Shown: piece by piece, positions 1 to 11,212 of the stretch
Layout: every line of letters begins with the position of its first letter
How positions within the stretch are numbered: position 1 is the stretch's first letter
Assembly: GCF_037975245.1 (NCBI RefSeq)
Contig: NC_092565.1
Location: forward strand, 20,756,499-20,820,498
DNA: 64,000 bases
DNA from: Apostichopus japonicus
Taxonomy: Eukaryota; Echinodermata; Holothuroidea; Aspidochirotida; Stichopodidae
Direction of reading: 5' to 3'
The notes under the pieces: model-generated
Database searches by the model: none
The model's input: the letters and a program-made list of their open reading frames with translations, nothing else
What the model was told of the DNA's origin: nothing
Translations under genes and position numbers: made by a program

Positions 1-170
1 AGTCACTTAAACTTATCTTGAGGTCTTTACAATACTTAACAAATTCTTCTCAGACATTCTCAATGAACACTCATGGTGACTAAATGCCTCAGTGAGGTAA
101 ATTGGCCAAAGTTGACCATATTTGAATATGTGGCATGTTTGGGGCCAATACAGTTTTGATGCATGCACAT
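1..170. repeat. Dispersed repeat fragment, copy A
   Basis: This stretch resembles a second segment at about 46400-46550. Both contain TTCTCAGACATT, then a TGACTNAATG stretch, then GACCANATTTGAATAT, and end in TTTGGGGCNAATACAG. The copies differ by many substitutions and small indels, so this is an old dispersed repeat. No coding frame or terminal structure is visible, and the left boundary may lie outside the window. Confidence 0.55.
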
Positions 171-331
171 GGCCCAGGTGACCACAATAGGAAAATCATT
201 TACCCCCCCCCCCCACCTCTACCGACCAAAATGAATTGGCTCATATAATAACAGACAACTTTGAATGCAAATGTTAAGTCACAAACTATTATCTAAGCCC
301 TCTGTTCATTTATTGCTTGTTTTTCTTGTAG

Positions 332-737
332 AACTGCAATGGCCCGAAAAAGAGGGAAGGAGAAAGTGAAAAGAAGGAGCAAAACAAGGCGATTGAAGAA
401 AATTAAAAGTAGACCCTTTGCTTCTGAAGAAGTAGGCTGCGACAGAAAGGTTCTGTCATGGATGGCAAAGACCAACTTGGATGATCAATGTCCTTCTTCT
501 CCATTTCCTTCATTTCCCAGTAGTAGCCAGTGCTCGGAAAGCCAACAAAGTGATGGGCAGGATACAACTGCCAGCACAGAAACAGTGCCTAGTGAAAGTA
601 CAGGTGATGACACATCTTCCAACACAAAGTGTATTTGTAATATTAAAAAACAAAATATTAAGGAGGATAAACTTATGGATGGGTTTATGAAGTGGAGGAA
701 AGCTCACCAATTGGTGGCATTTTATGAAAACCACTAA
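332..737 (+). CDS. Putative terminal exon of an unrecognised basic/low-complexity protein
   Basis: An open frame runs from an ATG at 339 to a TAA at 735-737 (132 codons). It is preceded by a good splice acceptor: a T-rich tract from about 311 ending in TTGTAG at 331. The acceptor suggests an internal or last exon starting at 332 rather than a gene start. The N-terminal 27 residues are almost all Lys and Arg (MARKRGKEKVKRRSK begins it), compatible with a nuclear localisation or nucleic-acid-binding tail. Residues about 50-95 are Ser/Thr/Gln-rich and probably disordered. The last 25 residues (KLMDGFMKWRKAHQL) look like an amphipathic helix. I do not recognise the family. No AATAAA is seen in the next 250 bases, and the frame runs up to an ancient satellite. 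It could be a chance ORF beside a cryptic acceptor. Confidence 0.3.
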
Positions 738-789
738 TTTTAAATTCTTGATTCCTTATGATTATGTTCATTTGCATATGACCCATTTT

Positions 790-3700
790 ATTAAGACAGC
801 ACATACCATCTTGTGTGGTGTCAGGATAATTGGCTTTCATTTCATTTGGTCACATATATGTCAGCAGTCCACCACCAAAATCCCCCTTCCCTCTTAAGTT
901 ATAACCCTAAGAATAGGTTAATGTAGGGTCATTGGATAATGCAAGTGTCAGCAGGCCTATCCCAAAAAAGTATCTTTTAAAAACCTAACATGGTTTGCCT
1001 AAGGTGACTGGAATAAGTGAAGGTTTGAAGACAGCACACACCATATGGTGTGGTGTGAAGCTTTGCCACATTCTGTTTAATATTGCTGTTAGTGGCTGAA
1101 TCTTATTTTATAATACTTACTTAAGACTTCACTAGTGGCCTATAGCCAATTGATCAGTAGACTATATGAGGAACACATTCATTACTCAATATTGATATAT
1201 AAATGTACTTTATAGGTTTCACTTAGTAGTAAGAGTGTTACAATATTTCCAGAAATATCCCTAATATGTACAGTTAAGTAATCAACCACCCATCACTACC
1301 TCCCACCCCCCTCCCCCCCCCGCCCTTAACCTAGTTCAGTTATAGGACATTGTTCAGTATGTTCATTGAATGGTACAAATATCAGTAGGTTTATCCAATG
1401 AAAGGCCTATGTACAGTAGTTCATATAGTGTAGTTGGCCTAAGGAAATGTCATTTAACTGGTAATAGTGAGGGTGTGAAGGCAGCACACACCATATTGTG
1501 TGGTGTGAAGCTTTGCCACATACTCTTTACTAATGCTGTTAGTGGCTGAATCTTATTTTATAATACTTACTTAAGACTTCACTAGTGGCCTATAGCCAAT
1601 TGATCAGAAGACTTAGAGGAACACATTCATTACTCAATATTGATATATAAATGTACTTTATAGGTTTCACTTAGTAGTAAGAGTGTTACAATATTTCCAG
1701 AAATAACTAATATGTACAGTTAAGCAATCAACCACCCATCACAACCTCCCACCCCCCCCCCCCACCCTTAACCTAGTTCAGTTATAGGACATTGTTCAGT
1801 ATGTTCATTGAATGGTACAAATATCAGTAGGTTTATCCAAAGAAAGGCCTATGTACAGTAGTTCATATAATGTAGTTGGCCTAAGGAAATGTCATTTAAC
1901 TGGTAATAGTGAGGGTGTGAAGGCAGCACACACCATATTGTGTGGTGTGAAGCTTTGCCACATACTCTTTACTAATGCTGTTAGTGGCTTAATAATACTT
2001 CATAATACCTAAGGTCTACACTGGGGGCATATATCTAATAGATCATTAGACTATACTGTATATGATAGGCAATTGGCCTAAGGTATTGTCATGCAACTGG
2101 AATAAGTGAGAGTGTGAAGGCAGCACACACCATATTGCTTGGTGTGAAGCTTTGCCACATACTCTTTACTGTTTCTGTTAGTGGCTTAATAATACTTCAT
2201 AATACCTAAGGTCTACACTGGGGGCATATATATAATAGATCAGTAGACTATACTGTATATGATAGGCAATTGGCCTAAGGTATTGTCATGCAACTGGAAT
2301 AAGTGAGAGTGTGAAGGCAGCACACACCATATTGCTTGGTGTGAAGCTTTGCCACATACTCTTTACTGTTTCTGTTAGTGGCTTAATAATACTTCATAAT
2401 ACCTAAGGTCTACACTGGGGGCATATATCTAATAGATCAGTAGACTATACTGTATATGATAGGCAATTGGCCTAAGGTATTGTCATGCAACTGGAATAAG
2501 TGAGAGTGTGAAGGCAGCACACACCATATTGCTTGGTGTGAAGCTTTGCCACATACTCTTTACTGTTTCTGTTAGTGGCTTAATAATACTTCATAATACC
2601 TAAGGTCTACACTGGGGGCATATATATAATAGATCAGTAGACTATACTGTATATGATAGGCAATTGGCCTAAGGTATTGTCATGCAACTGGAATAAGTGA
2701 GAGTGTGAAGGCAGCACACACCATATTGCTTGGTGTGAAGCTTTGCCACATACTCTTTACTGTTTCTGTTAGTGGCTTAATAATACTTTGTAATACCTAA
2801 GGTCTACACTGGGGGCATATATCTAATAGATCAGTAGACTATACTGTATATGATAGGCAATTGGCCTAAGGTATTGTCATGCAACTGGAATAAGTGAGAG
2901 TGTGAAGGCAGCACACACCATATTGCTTGGTGTGAAGCTTTGCCACATACTCTTTACTGTTTCTGTTAGTGGCTTAATAATACTCCATAATACCTAAGGT
3001 CTACACTGGGGGCATATATATAATAGATCAGTAGACTATACTGTATATGATAGGCAATTGGCTTAAGGTATTGTCATACAACTAGAATAAGTGAGAGTGT
3101 GAAGGCAGCACACACCATACTGCGTGGTGTGAAGCTTTGCCACATACTGTTTCTGTTAGTGGCTTAATAATACTTCATAATACCTAAGGTCTACACTGGG
3201 GGCATATATATAATAGATCAGTAGACTATACTGTATATGATAGGCAATTGGCTTAAGGTAGTGTCATGCAACTGGAATAAGTGAGAGTGTGAAGGCAGCA
3301 CACACCATATTGCGTGGTGTGAAGCTTTGCCACATACTCTTTACTGTTTCTGTTAGTGGCTTAATAATACTTTGTAATACCTAAGGTCTACACTGGGGGC
3401 ATATATCTAATAGATCAGTAGACTATACTGTATATGATAGGCAATTGGCCTAAGGTATTGTCATGCAACTGGAATAAGTGAGAGTGTGAAGGCAGCACAC
3501 ACCATATTGCTTGGTGTGAAGCTTTGCCACATACTCTTTACTGTTTCTGTTAGTGGCTTAATAATACTTTGTAATACTTGAGGTCTACACTGGGGGCATA
3601 TATCTAATAGATCAGTAGACTATACTGTATATGATATGTATATGATACAATATAGGTTTCTCTTAGTTATGCGAGTGTTAGTATATTTCAAGATATTACT

Positions 3701-3960
3701 AGTGTGTAGAGTAAGCAATAAACCACCCATTTCCCCCCCCCCCCCAACCCAGAACTGGCTATTGTACAGTAGGTTCATCAAATGGTACAAATGTCAGCAG
3801 GCCTACACAAAGAATAGCATAGGACATTTTAATGTGGTGTGCAATATCAGATGACTTATTCGTGAGAGTGTGAAGGTAGCACATGCGGTCTAGTTAGGCT
3901 TCAAGCTTAGCCACATGCTTTTCATTTTGCAGTCAATGGCTGAAATATTGTATCATTGTG
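790..3960. repeat. Satellite array: 197-bp monomers flanked by 440-450-bp parental units
   Basis: The anchor TGGTGTGAAGCTTTGCCACA recurs at 1051, 1501, 1943 and 2150, then about every 197 bp. Using AATTGGC as register, units begin at 2071, 2268, 2465, 2662, 2859, 3056, 3246 and 3443: seven neighbouring distances are 197 except one of 190, where CTTTACT-like sequence is lost. The first two intervals are 450 and 442 bp. These long units carry an extra internal block of about 245 bp, including a poly-C run and AACCTAGTTCAGTTATAGG. The outer copies (about 790-1000 and 3640-3960) are strongly diverged, while the centre is nearly uniform. Short ORFs inside are not conserved as genes. Confidence 0.92.
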
Positions 3961-6811
3961 TAGATTTTGCACAGTATGTTGCCCTTTTTTCACATTGAAG
4001 GTATACATGTCAATATATTACATTTTCTTGTTGTGCAGTTTCCTTTCAAATGATCTATCCGTTTCTCCCCCTAAAAATTAAATTAAAAGCTGCCTCAGTT
4101 GTTGAAATGTTCTCCAGATATTTTCTGTATTGATAGAAATATCAGTTTTTGGTTCCAATGATAATTTGTAGTCATGCAGGTGGAGGAGTGATGTGTTTGT
4201 GATGCCTTGCTTTTAAACTTGATATCTCAAGAAAGGAAGCTTGGACCAATTTCATATTAAAAACGTTGTTGTGACACGTTGAGTTCAAGAATCAAGAGAC
4301 TTATTGTTTTTGGTGGTCAAAGGTCATGTGTAGTCAGAATGTGAGAACCTTGCAAACCATATCTATATGCTGAGCACAAGAAGACAATAATTTTGGTCAT
4401 CAGCTGCCGATGTGAGTATTAATTGTCATCTCTCAATACTCTTTGCTAATTGGTCTATTGCAAGCGGTGGCAACATTTGGGATCGATTAAAGCAGAAGAA
4501 GGTACACATTTCATGCACTTAATCAACAGTCTTTCTCCAACATGGAGAAGATTGTAATGAACTTGGTTCCTTGCTGTGGAAATTTTCTCTTCAGGTAAGT
4601 GTGTGACTTGTCTTTCTCTTTTTTTTTAATAAGCTGTACAGGTTTTTCCTCACAGAAATTACTCATTCTCTGCAGTTGTGTTAACAAGGCAATGGTCATC
4701 TGATGTCAGTAGAATGTGATTTCAAATCCATGTGAACAACATGATATTATTAAATGGACTGGATTTTTTTTTTTTTTTTCATTTGAATATTCTTGTCAGA
4801 ATCAATACATGAAATCATAACAAAAGGTGAAAGTATATTTCTGAACAATGCTGCTAGTGAATATTGTTTACTCTGTGAGCCTATAATATGCAGTTTTTAG
4901 TAGTTGTCATTGTTAAACATAGATTTCCCAAATCGTGTAAAATCCATTTCAGAACAATTCAGAAAGTTTGGTATTTACTGTACATAAGTGCAGTGAATGT
5001 GTTTACATCTAGAGGCTCTCACACAGAGCAACAACTTAAGTTCCAGTGACCTATCAAATGGAAAGTTTAAAAAGCGCTACAAAAGATGTCAATGATGCCA
5101 TCTGTGATCTTTCAAAGCAACGCTAGAGACAATCAGACCCCCCCCCCCATAATAAAAGTTGTGCCCCTCCCATGAACAAATCCTACCCAAAGGAAGCTTG
5201 ATGTTTATGCTGAAAACCTTTATACCTTGCCTTCTTCTGCTGTTCACTGTGACAGGACACAATAAAAAGAACATAACAATGGTAAAATCTTGTTTGTTAT
5301 CCTTTTCTTTGTGCTTTTCATTATTTTGCCTGCACCAAACAGCGTCCCTCTCCACCCCACCCTGACTGCATGTAAGAGGGAAATAATGACACTGTTAAGG
5401 TTCATCACTTACTGCTAGTCAGAGCCTGACATTGTTCTGCCCCCCCCCCCCAACCCCCATGTTTTCATGTGGGACTTATTAATTGTGTATATAAATAATT
5501 TTTGACCTTTCACATGACATTTCCAGTCACAGGCCCTTTGAATTTTTTCCATTGTCTCCCTTCTCCTACTCAAACAAAGACCAGATGTGCTTTTGTAATC
5601 GACTTCTACAAGCTTCCTAGGAGACAATAGTAAATAATTTGAAGAAAAAAAAACACTCCTTCTAGAAGCAACAATACCCCTCCTCAAGCTGATATTTAAA
5701 AATCCAGTGTAAACCCACTTACTAACAAAGAATAATTGTTTGGTAAAATCAATTGCTGATTTCTACATATTTATTTGACATTATTACAGTACAGTCATGG
5801 TGAGATTGAATATCTGGGATGATGGCCTAAAGAAAAAAAGCATGATGGGCGATGTATGGATAAAATGATTGTTGCTGTATATAATAATAGGATCATTTAA
5901 GCAAGCAAATCTTATTGTAGCATGAAATAGATCATTTTATTAAATCTATGGCTGATGCTATAATATTACTAGTGACTTAGTTCAAGCAAAGTTTCTGTAC
6001 AACTAGCCTATTATGATAATTTAGGAAAAAATGCAACATCAAGCATCAACTTATGCTATATATTAAATGATAGAAGTTTTCGCCTTTGAGCCACACTTCG
6101 CAAATCACGATAGGGGTATATCGTTGCACAGTATGGTTCATGGATAGGTATGGGTTCCACTATTTCTGCTAACGCAAGTTAGCTCTATAGATTTTCCCAG
6201 CTGACGTACGATAGTTCTGTACAATATGATGTAACATTTACCTTTGGCATGTTCGATGTTGATAAACGATGGGGGAGAGTGGTTTTTAGATAATCCTTTT
6301 ATTAACTGTAATGCGTTTAAATCATTACATAAATTAATGTAAATCACTTATAAATCATTATTAATAATTAAAAAAGGGGAGCTTAGAATCATATCAATCT
6401 CTTCAATGGCTTTGTCACATTTCAATTAATAACAATGTATATTCTCAACACCAAAAGATAATGGTACAGTCCAAGTTGAAACGGACGAGATTCAAGCCAA
6501 AATAAAGATGGGGAGGAAGTTTGCCGTGAAGAATATCTGTTTAGAATTGTAAACCGGATTACAAGTTTTCGTGAAAAATGCTTTATAGACGACTATTTTT
6601 TAGTTTTAAGGGTGCAATTTCGTACTAAATCGTTCGAGCATTTCAAATTTTGGCATCCTAAATACCAAAATCGAGTTTCGTCTGTCGGATAGAAAAGGAA
6701 TGAAGCATAGGCAATAGCTACGGAAGATCAAATTTCCCGCGAATACCGCAAGAATGCCCGAGGCAGCAAAAATCCTTATGTCCGTACCACTAAAGGGCGG
6801 ATTTTCAAATG
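3961..6811. other. Unassigned region
   Basis: No convincing gene is seen. About 4140-4420 has the look of a dispersed repeat common in marine genomes (GATATCTCAAG and GGTCAAAGGTCATG phrases), and a similar phrase, GTCAAAGGTCATTTAGGGG, occurs near 45830. T-runs and C-runs occur at 4750-4780, 5140-5148 and 5441-5451. Open frames at 5089-5365 and 5415-5687 cross C/G-runs and have no splice or codon support. Confidence 0.4.
4542..4594 (+). other. Possible short first coding exon with strong splice donor
   Basis: An ATG in fair context (CCAACATGG) opens MEKIVMNLVPCCGNFLF and runs into a textbook donor, TTCAG/GTAAGTGTG, with the break at 4594/4595. The coding part would be 53 nt, leaving a split codon. 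No partner exon could be identified downstream, and the product is not recognised. This is only a splice-signal observation. Confidence 0.15.
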
Positions 6812-7075
6812 TCTTAGTCCGTCAGCTTAGTCGATCAACCATTTTTTAGTCGGTAAATGTTTATTAGTCAGTTACATTAGTTGGTGACATTAGTCGGTCT
6901 TTACCGACTAATTTATATGAGCCACCGACTAGTTTATAGCAGGTTTTACATTAGTCAGGATGGTGCCTCTCCCGACTAACCTTTCTTAGTCGGTATCGAA
7001 TGACTAGTTGCACTGACTAGATTCACTGAAAGAATTAAACCCGACTAGTTTCACTGACTAGTATCACTGAAAGAA
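6812..7075. repeat. Cluster of about 15 TTAGTCGG-like motifs in both orientations (left cluster)
   Basis: Variants of TTAGTCGGT and its reverse complement ACCGACTAA (TTAGTCAGT, CCGACTAGT, TGACTAGTT and others) occur about fifteen times in 264 bp, irregularly spaced and inverted relative to one another. Near the right edge CACTGAAAG appears twice. A matching cluster lies at 11213-11467. Such clusters commonly mark subterminal regions of DNA transposons, where transposase binds; here that role is inference. Confidence 0.7.
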
Positions 7076-7359
7076 AAGAGAGCAGAAGAAACACAAATAA
7101 TGTGTACGTTGGCAGTATTTATATCTGATAAAACTTCTGATGTCTACAAAAGGCTGACTTTCGACAGATAGAGAAGAAATCACTGTAAATAAAATCTGAA
7201 AATCTGATTTTTTTTCCAACAAAGTTAAGACAAGTTAATGGATCAAACATGAATCGCAAAAGTATAGCACTGCACAATAATGCAAAGTTGAGTCTTGGGC
7301 AAGGGTTCCTCATGACTTTCGTTTTAAAGTGGTACCCCAAATCGACACCAGTTAAGTCT

Positions 7360-7440
7360 TCACGAACAAAGAGTGTTTCTCTTAACTACAAATGGCCTCC
7401 CACTTGTCTTCAGTAAGCCAAAATCTGCACCATTATTGAC
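7360..7440 (-). CDS. Putative last coding exon on the minus strand
   Basis: Reading the minus strand, a pyrimidine-rich acceptor (TTTTCTGTTCACAG) ends at 7441. It is followed by an open frame, VNNGADFGLLKTSGRPFVVK, continuing for six residues to a TGA at 7360-7362. The frame is only 26 codons. It is linked tentatively to the minus-strand exon at 9381-9578, which would place the foldback element at 7693-9229 in the intervening intron. The family is not recognised, and a chance combination of acceptor and frame cannot be excluded. Confidence 0.2.
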   Translation of the reverse strand, partial: VNNGADFGLLKTSGRPFVVKRNTLCS

Positions 7441-7692
7441 CTGTGAACAGAAAATATGATATACGTGTAAGCACAGATACAGATATAGCACATGATAACT
7501 CACATTATCATAAACATACATTTACATTAAAATTTTATAACATATTGGGAGGTATACATTTAAATCTAGGTCCCTCAAATTATAAGCCAGGAATAGCAGC
7601 TTTACCAAATTATTATTAGCTTTGCACAGCATAACACCAAGTTATTTCTCAAAGCTTAATAATTATGTTAATCATGTTAATAATGATCCCAA

Positions 7693-9229
7693 TAGACCGG
7701 GATCCCAGAGGGTTTGGTTAGCTGGGAAGGTAACCAATCGCCTTGCACATCACAATGTTCACAGTGCATTCCTGTATATGAAACCAGACGACTGGCAAAC
7801 CGACTGTGGTGGGTGTGGCTGGGAGAGCAATTTTAAAGTCACCTGATAGCTAACCTAGATCAGTTTTCATGGTAACACATCAAAGTAAGTACAATATGTC
7901 AGGTATGGCCCCAAGAGCAACAAATGGCCATTGCCAGTAATTATTGGTGGTGGGGTACCCCTGCCAGTGATCTATAATTGACCCCTCAAGGCTGACCTAG
8001 GTCAGCTCATGAGGTAACCACTTGAAACCTACTGGAAAATGTCGGTTAGGGCTTCAGATACAACTGATGGGCATTGCCAGTAATTTTTATTGGTGGGGTA
8101 CCCCTGCCAGTAGACCCCCAAAATGCCCATCCCCCATTGACCTAGATGAGCTCATGATGTAACCAGTTGAAAACTACTGGAAAATGGTATCACTTCATAT
8201 GTAAGGGATGGGAATTTCCAGTAATTTATATTGGGGGGGGGGTACCCCTGCCAGTAGACCCCCAACATGCCCATTCCGTCATTGACTTAGGTCAGCTCAT
8301 GAGATAACCAGTTGAAAAATTACTGGAAAATGATAGGTATCACTTCATATGTAAGGGATGGGCATTTCCAGTCATTTACATTGGTGGGGTAACCCTGTCA
8401 GTAGACCCCCAAAATGCCCATCCCCCATTGACCTAGATTAGCTCATGAGGTAACCAGTTGAAAACTACTGTAAAATGATTGGCAGGACTCTATATATATG
8501 TAAGGGATGGGCATTTCCAGTAATTTATATTAGTGGGGTACCCCTGCCAGTAGACCCCCAAAAAGCCCCCCCCCCCTCATTGATCTAGGTCAGCTCATGA
8601 TTTAACCAGTTGAAAACTACTGGAAAATTATTGACAGGATTCTATATGTAAGGGATGGGCGGACTCTGGCAGTGGTGGCCCACCAATATAAAATACTGGA
8701 AATGCCCATCCTTACATATGAAGTGATACCTATCATTTTCCTGTAGGTTTCAACTGGTCAAATCATGAGCTCACCTAGGTCAATGAGGGGATGGGCATAT
8801 TGGGGGTCTACTAGCAGGGGTACCCCACCAATAAAAATTACTGGCAATGCCCATCCCTTGTATCTGAAGTCCTAACCAACATTTTCCAGTAGGTTTCAAG
8901 TGGTTAACTCATGAGCTGACCTAGGTCAGCCGTGAGGGGTCAATTATAGATCACTGGCAGGGGTACCCCACCACCAATAATTACTGGCAATGGCCATTTG
9001 TTGCTCTTGGGGCCATACCTGACACATTGTTCTTACTTTGATGTGGTTACCATGAAAGCTGCTCTAGGTTAGCTATTAGGTGACTTTAAAATTGCTCTCC
9101 CAGCCACATCCACCACAGTCGGTTTGCCAGTCATCAGGTTTCATATACAGGAATGCATTGTGAACATTGTGATGTACCAGGCAATTGGTTACCTTCCCAG
9201 CTAACCAAACCCTCTGGACTCCCGCTCTA
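7693..9229. mobile_element. Foldback (long inverted repeat) DNA element, about 1.5 kb
   Basis: The two ends are long imperfect inverted repeats. The left end begins TAGACCGGGATCCCAGAGGG; the right end, reverse-complemented, begins TAGAGCGGGAGTCCAGAGGG. Both continue through TTTGGTTAGCTGGGAAGG and about 500 further matching bases. The left arm is extended by tandem units of about 144-153 bp, each with GACCTAGGTCAGCTCATGA, AACCAGTTGAAAACTACTGG and GGGGTACCCCTGCCAGTAGA; roughly five are seen, at about 7990, 8140, 8285, 8430 and 8583. The arms meet near 8650-8700. No transposase frame is present, so it is non-autonomous. The design resembles foldback-type elements known from sea urchins. A GATC lies just outside each end, but a clear target duplication is not established. 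Confidence 0.85.
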
Positions 9230-9380
9230 CAGATCAGTGAAAATTTGACCAAACCTATGAAGCTTGCACGTAAATGATATACTAGACTGGTTTTTTTTTT
9301 AAAACAGGTTATGAAAAGTATCTTAAATATCATTAAACAGTTGGGTACAATAGTTAAACTCACTCTTCCATTTTTTTTCT

Positions 9381-9578
9381 CTATGGTACTTGTTCCTTTG
9401 CTTTTTGGACTCTTGGATAAACTCTTTTGTTCTGCGAAGGGTACCAATATATCATCTTAAAACATGTCTTTAAGCCATATATAACACAGTTCTCCTCTTC
9501 TGTTGTTGCCTCCACACTGGTGTCGTACATCACAGGAAAGCTCACCCTTGACTTAGATATTTGGCTTTTCAATTCCTG
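9381..9578 (-). CDS. Putative internal or terminal exon, unknown protein
   Basis: On the minus strand a strong acceptor (TTTCTTTCTTCCAG, with a second CAG directly after it, so the NAGNAG type) ends at 9579. It opens a frame of 65 codons starting QELKSQISKSRVSFPVMYDT and ending KAKEQVP before a TAG at 9381-9383. Composition is normal for a globular protein (two Cys, one Trp, five Tyr, mixed charge) and is not repeat-derived. I do not recognise the family. The exon lies between two TTAGTCGG-motif clusters, so it may belong either to a host gene or to a decayed transposon gene. The possible downstream partner is the exon at 7360-7440. Confidence 0.28.
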   Translation of the reverse strand, partial: QELKSQISKSRVSFPVMYDTSVEATTEEENCVIYGLKTCFKMIYWYPSQNKRVYPRVQKAKEQVP

Positions 9579-11212
9579 CTGGAAGAAAGAAACAGCAAAG
9601 TATTCATCATTTGAAAAAAAAAATAAATAAAGTTGTCACCACAAAGTTATGTGAGATTTGCTTCCACTATAGTCTCAAAAACAATCCCAAAGTTTGAAGC
9701 AGACTGTATAAAGCTGAAAATTTGAACGAGAGTGTCATCACCATTGCAACCAGAATCAAATGCCCAGAATACAGAGATAATAAAACATGGGCTAAATCTT
9801 TGTTTGTTTTTATGATCTTTAAAAATATAAAATTTTAGAAACAGAAATGCACTGAGCCAACTTATTTATAGGCCTAATCGTTTTTAGTTGTTATTTTGCT
9901 TGCTCACATAACAAGCCTGTTTAGACCTAGGCTAGAGGAGAATCAGTACTTTGTTACACTAAGTTTGTCTTCGGTTGTTTTGATATAGTCTTACTAGTAG
10001 TACTAAAGTATATAATGGACCGGCGAAGACTAGAGAATACCCAGAGTTTTAGCAACTGCGTTAAACTGTATCATCTGATCTATTATTTACGCCTATGAGT
10101 TTCATTCAATCTAGGATCAAAAAGAGAAAACTAATTAATCTTAACCTTTAAACTTTGCTACTAAACAGATATGCTTGAATTACAAATAAATGTCAAAAAA
10201 ACATCATAATCTAAGAATCGATGCATATACATATACATAAACAGAATAATTTGAATTCGCGCAAGTGAACCCTGCACTACATTGGACAGAAAAAAAAAAC
10301 GTGCAATTAGACCAAACTAAACATACTCAATTTTCCGTTACTTCTACATAAAATATCAATGCAAATACAACAACTTACTCTTTTGGCAGTATACTAAAAG
10401 CACATGTTATAATAACTTCAGACTATCAAGCTTTCCTGAGAAAAAACGGTTAATACTTCTTACAGTAAGCAAGTCGACCGTGAAGGAATGTCGCAATTGT
10501 TTCCTGGGCGTGACCGGAAATTAAATACTAAAAAATGATAAATGAAAAGGTTAAATAGAACTGAAGCGTGCATCCTGACTGCTCGCAACATATAATACCG
10601 TTGACTAGCCAACATAATTTGTTCAGCCTACTGTGACTGTACGTTTGAAGGTCTAGCCTTGCTTATTCAATATCACAAAGCCTACCCATTTAGATTCACA
10701 TGGGAAATTACAGGAAATCTTTACAAAATGAGTGTAGACTTCAAATAAACTATTGAGCCTTATAGTTCCAGCATTTGTTTGGGAATAAATAAGAAGATTA
10801 TGTGCCACTGTTCAATCTAGCCCAATACACACATAACACATTGTTAATTGGTGTTTAGGATGCACACTTTAGTGTTGAGAATGCACTGCAGTACCCAGTA
10901 GAAGCCTATAGGCTACTCACTGTCATTGCACTTGTGTATTGCGAAACGCCAACGTGACAACGGTAGCGTTACACTAACCATAATACAGTACTAGTGCCAG
11001 TGGCCTAACAATTAACTTTAATTTTACCTTCAAATTAAAGGAATAACAGGTAGGCCGATGATGCAGTTAATACCTCCATTCTTCTAAAGACCTTCTTGGG
11101 TGATTTACGGTTGAAAGTTGCTTAGAGTGATCGTATGAAACTATGCCAAGCCCAGCAAGCCGCCGTTGCCTCTCGGTTTCCAAATTGAAGTGAATCGAAT
11201 TGGGTTAAAATA
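9579..11212. other. Unassigned region
   Basis: No gene, RNA or clear mobile element is seen on either strand. There are short A-runs but no long frame. If the minus-strand exon at 9381-9578 is real, its upstream exon(s) should lie in or beyond this stretch; no convincing donor/acceptor pair was found by eye. Confidence 0.4.

Noticed and set aside
1812-2012. 66-codon frame inside the satellite
   Set aside because: The frame is not preserved in neighbouring satellite units.
790-3960. CRISPR-like appearance of regularly spaced repeats
   Set aside because: The repeated units are 197 bp and contiguous, without unique spacers, in a eukaryotic sequence.
5089-5687. Minus-strand frames of 88 and 90 codons with Gly-rich stretches
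   Set aside because: They run through C-runs and have no acceptor, donor or recognisable family features.
7622-9447. Frames at 7622-7846 (+) and 9076-9447 (-) sharing a peptide
   Set aside because: They share sequence because they lie in the two inverted arms of the foldback element; no transposase or other domain is visible.
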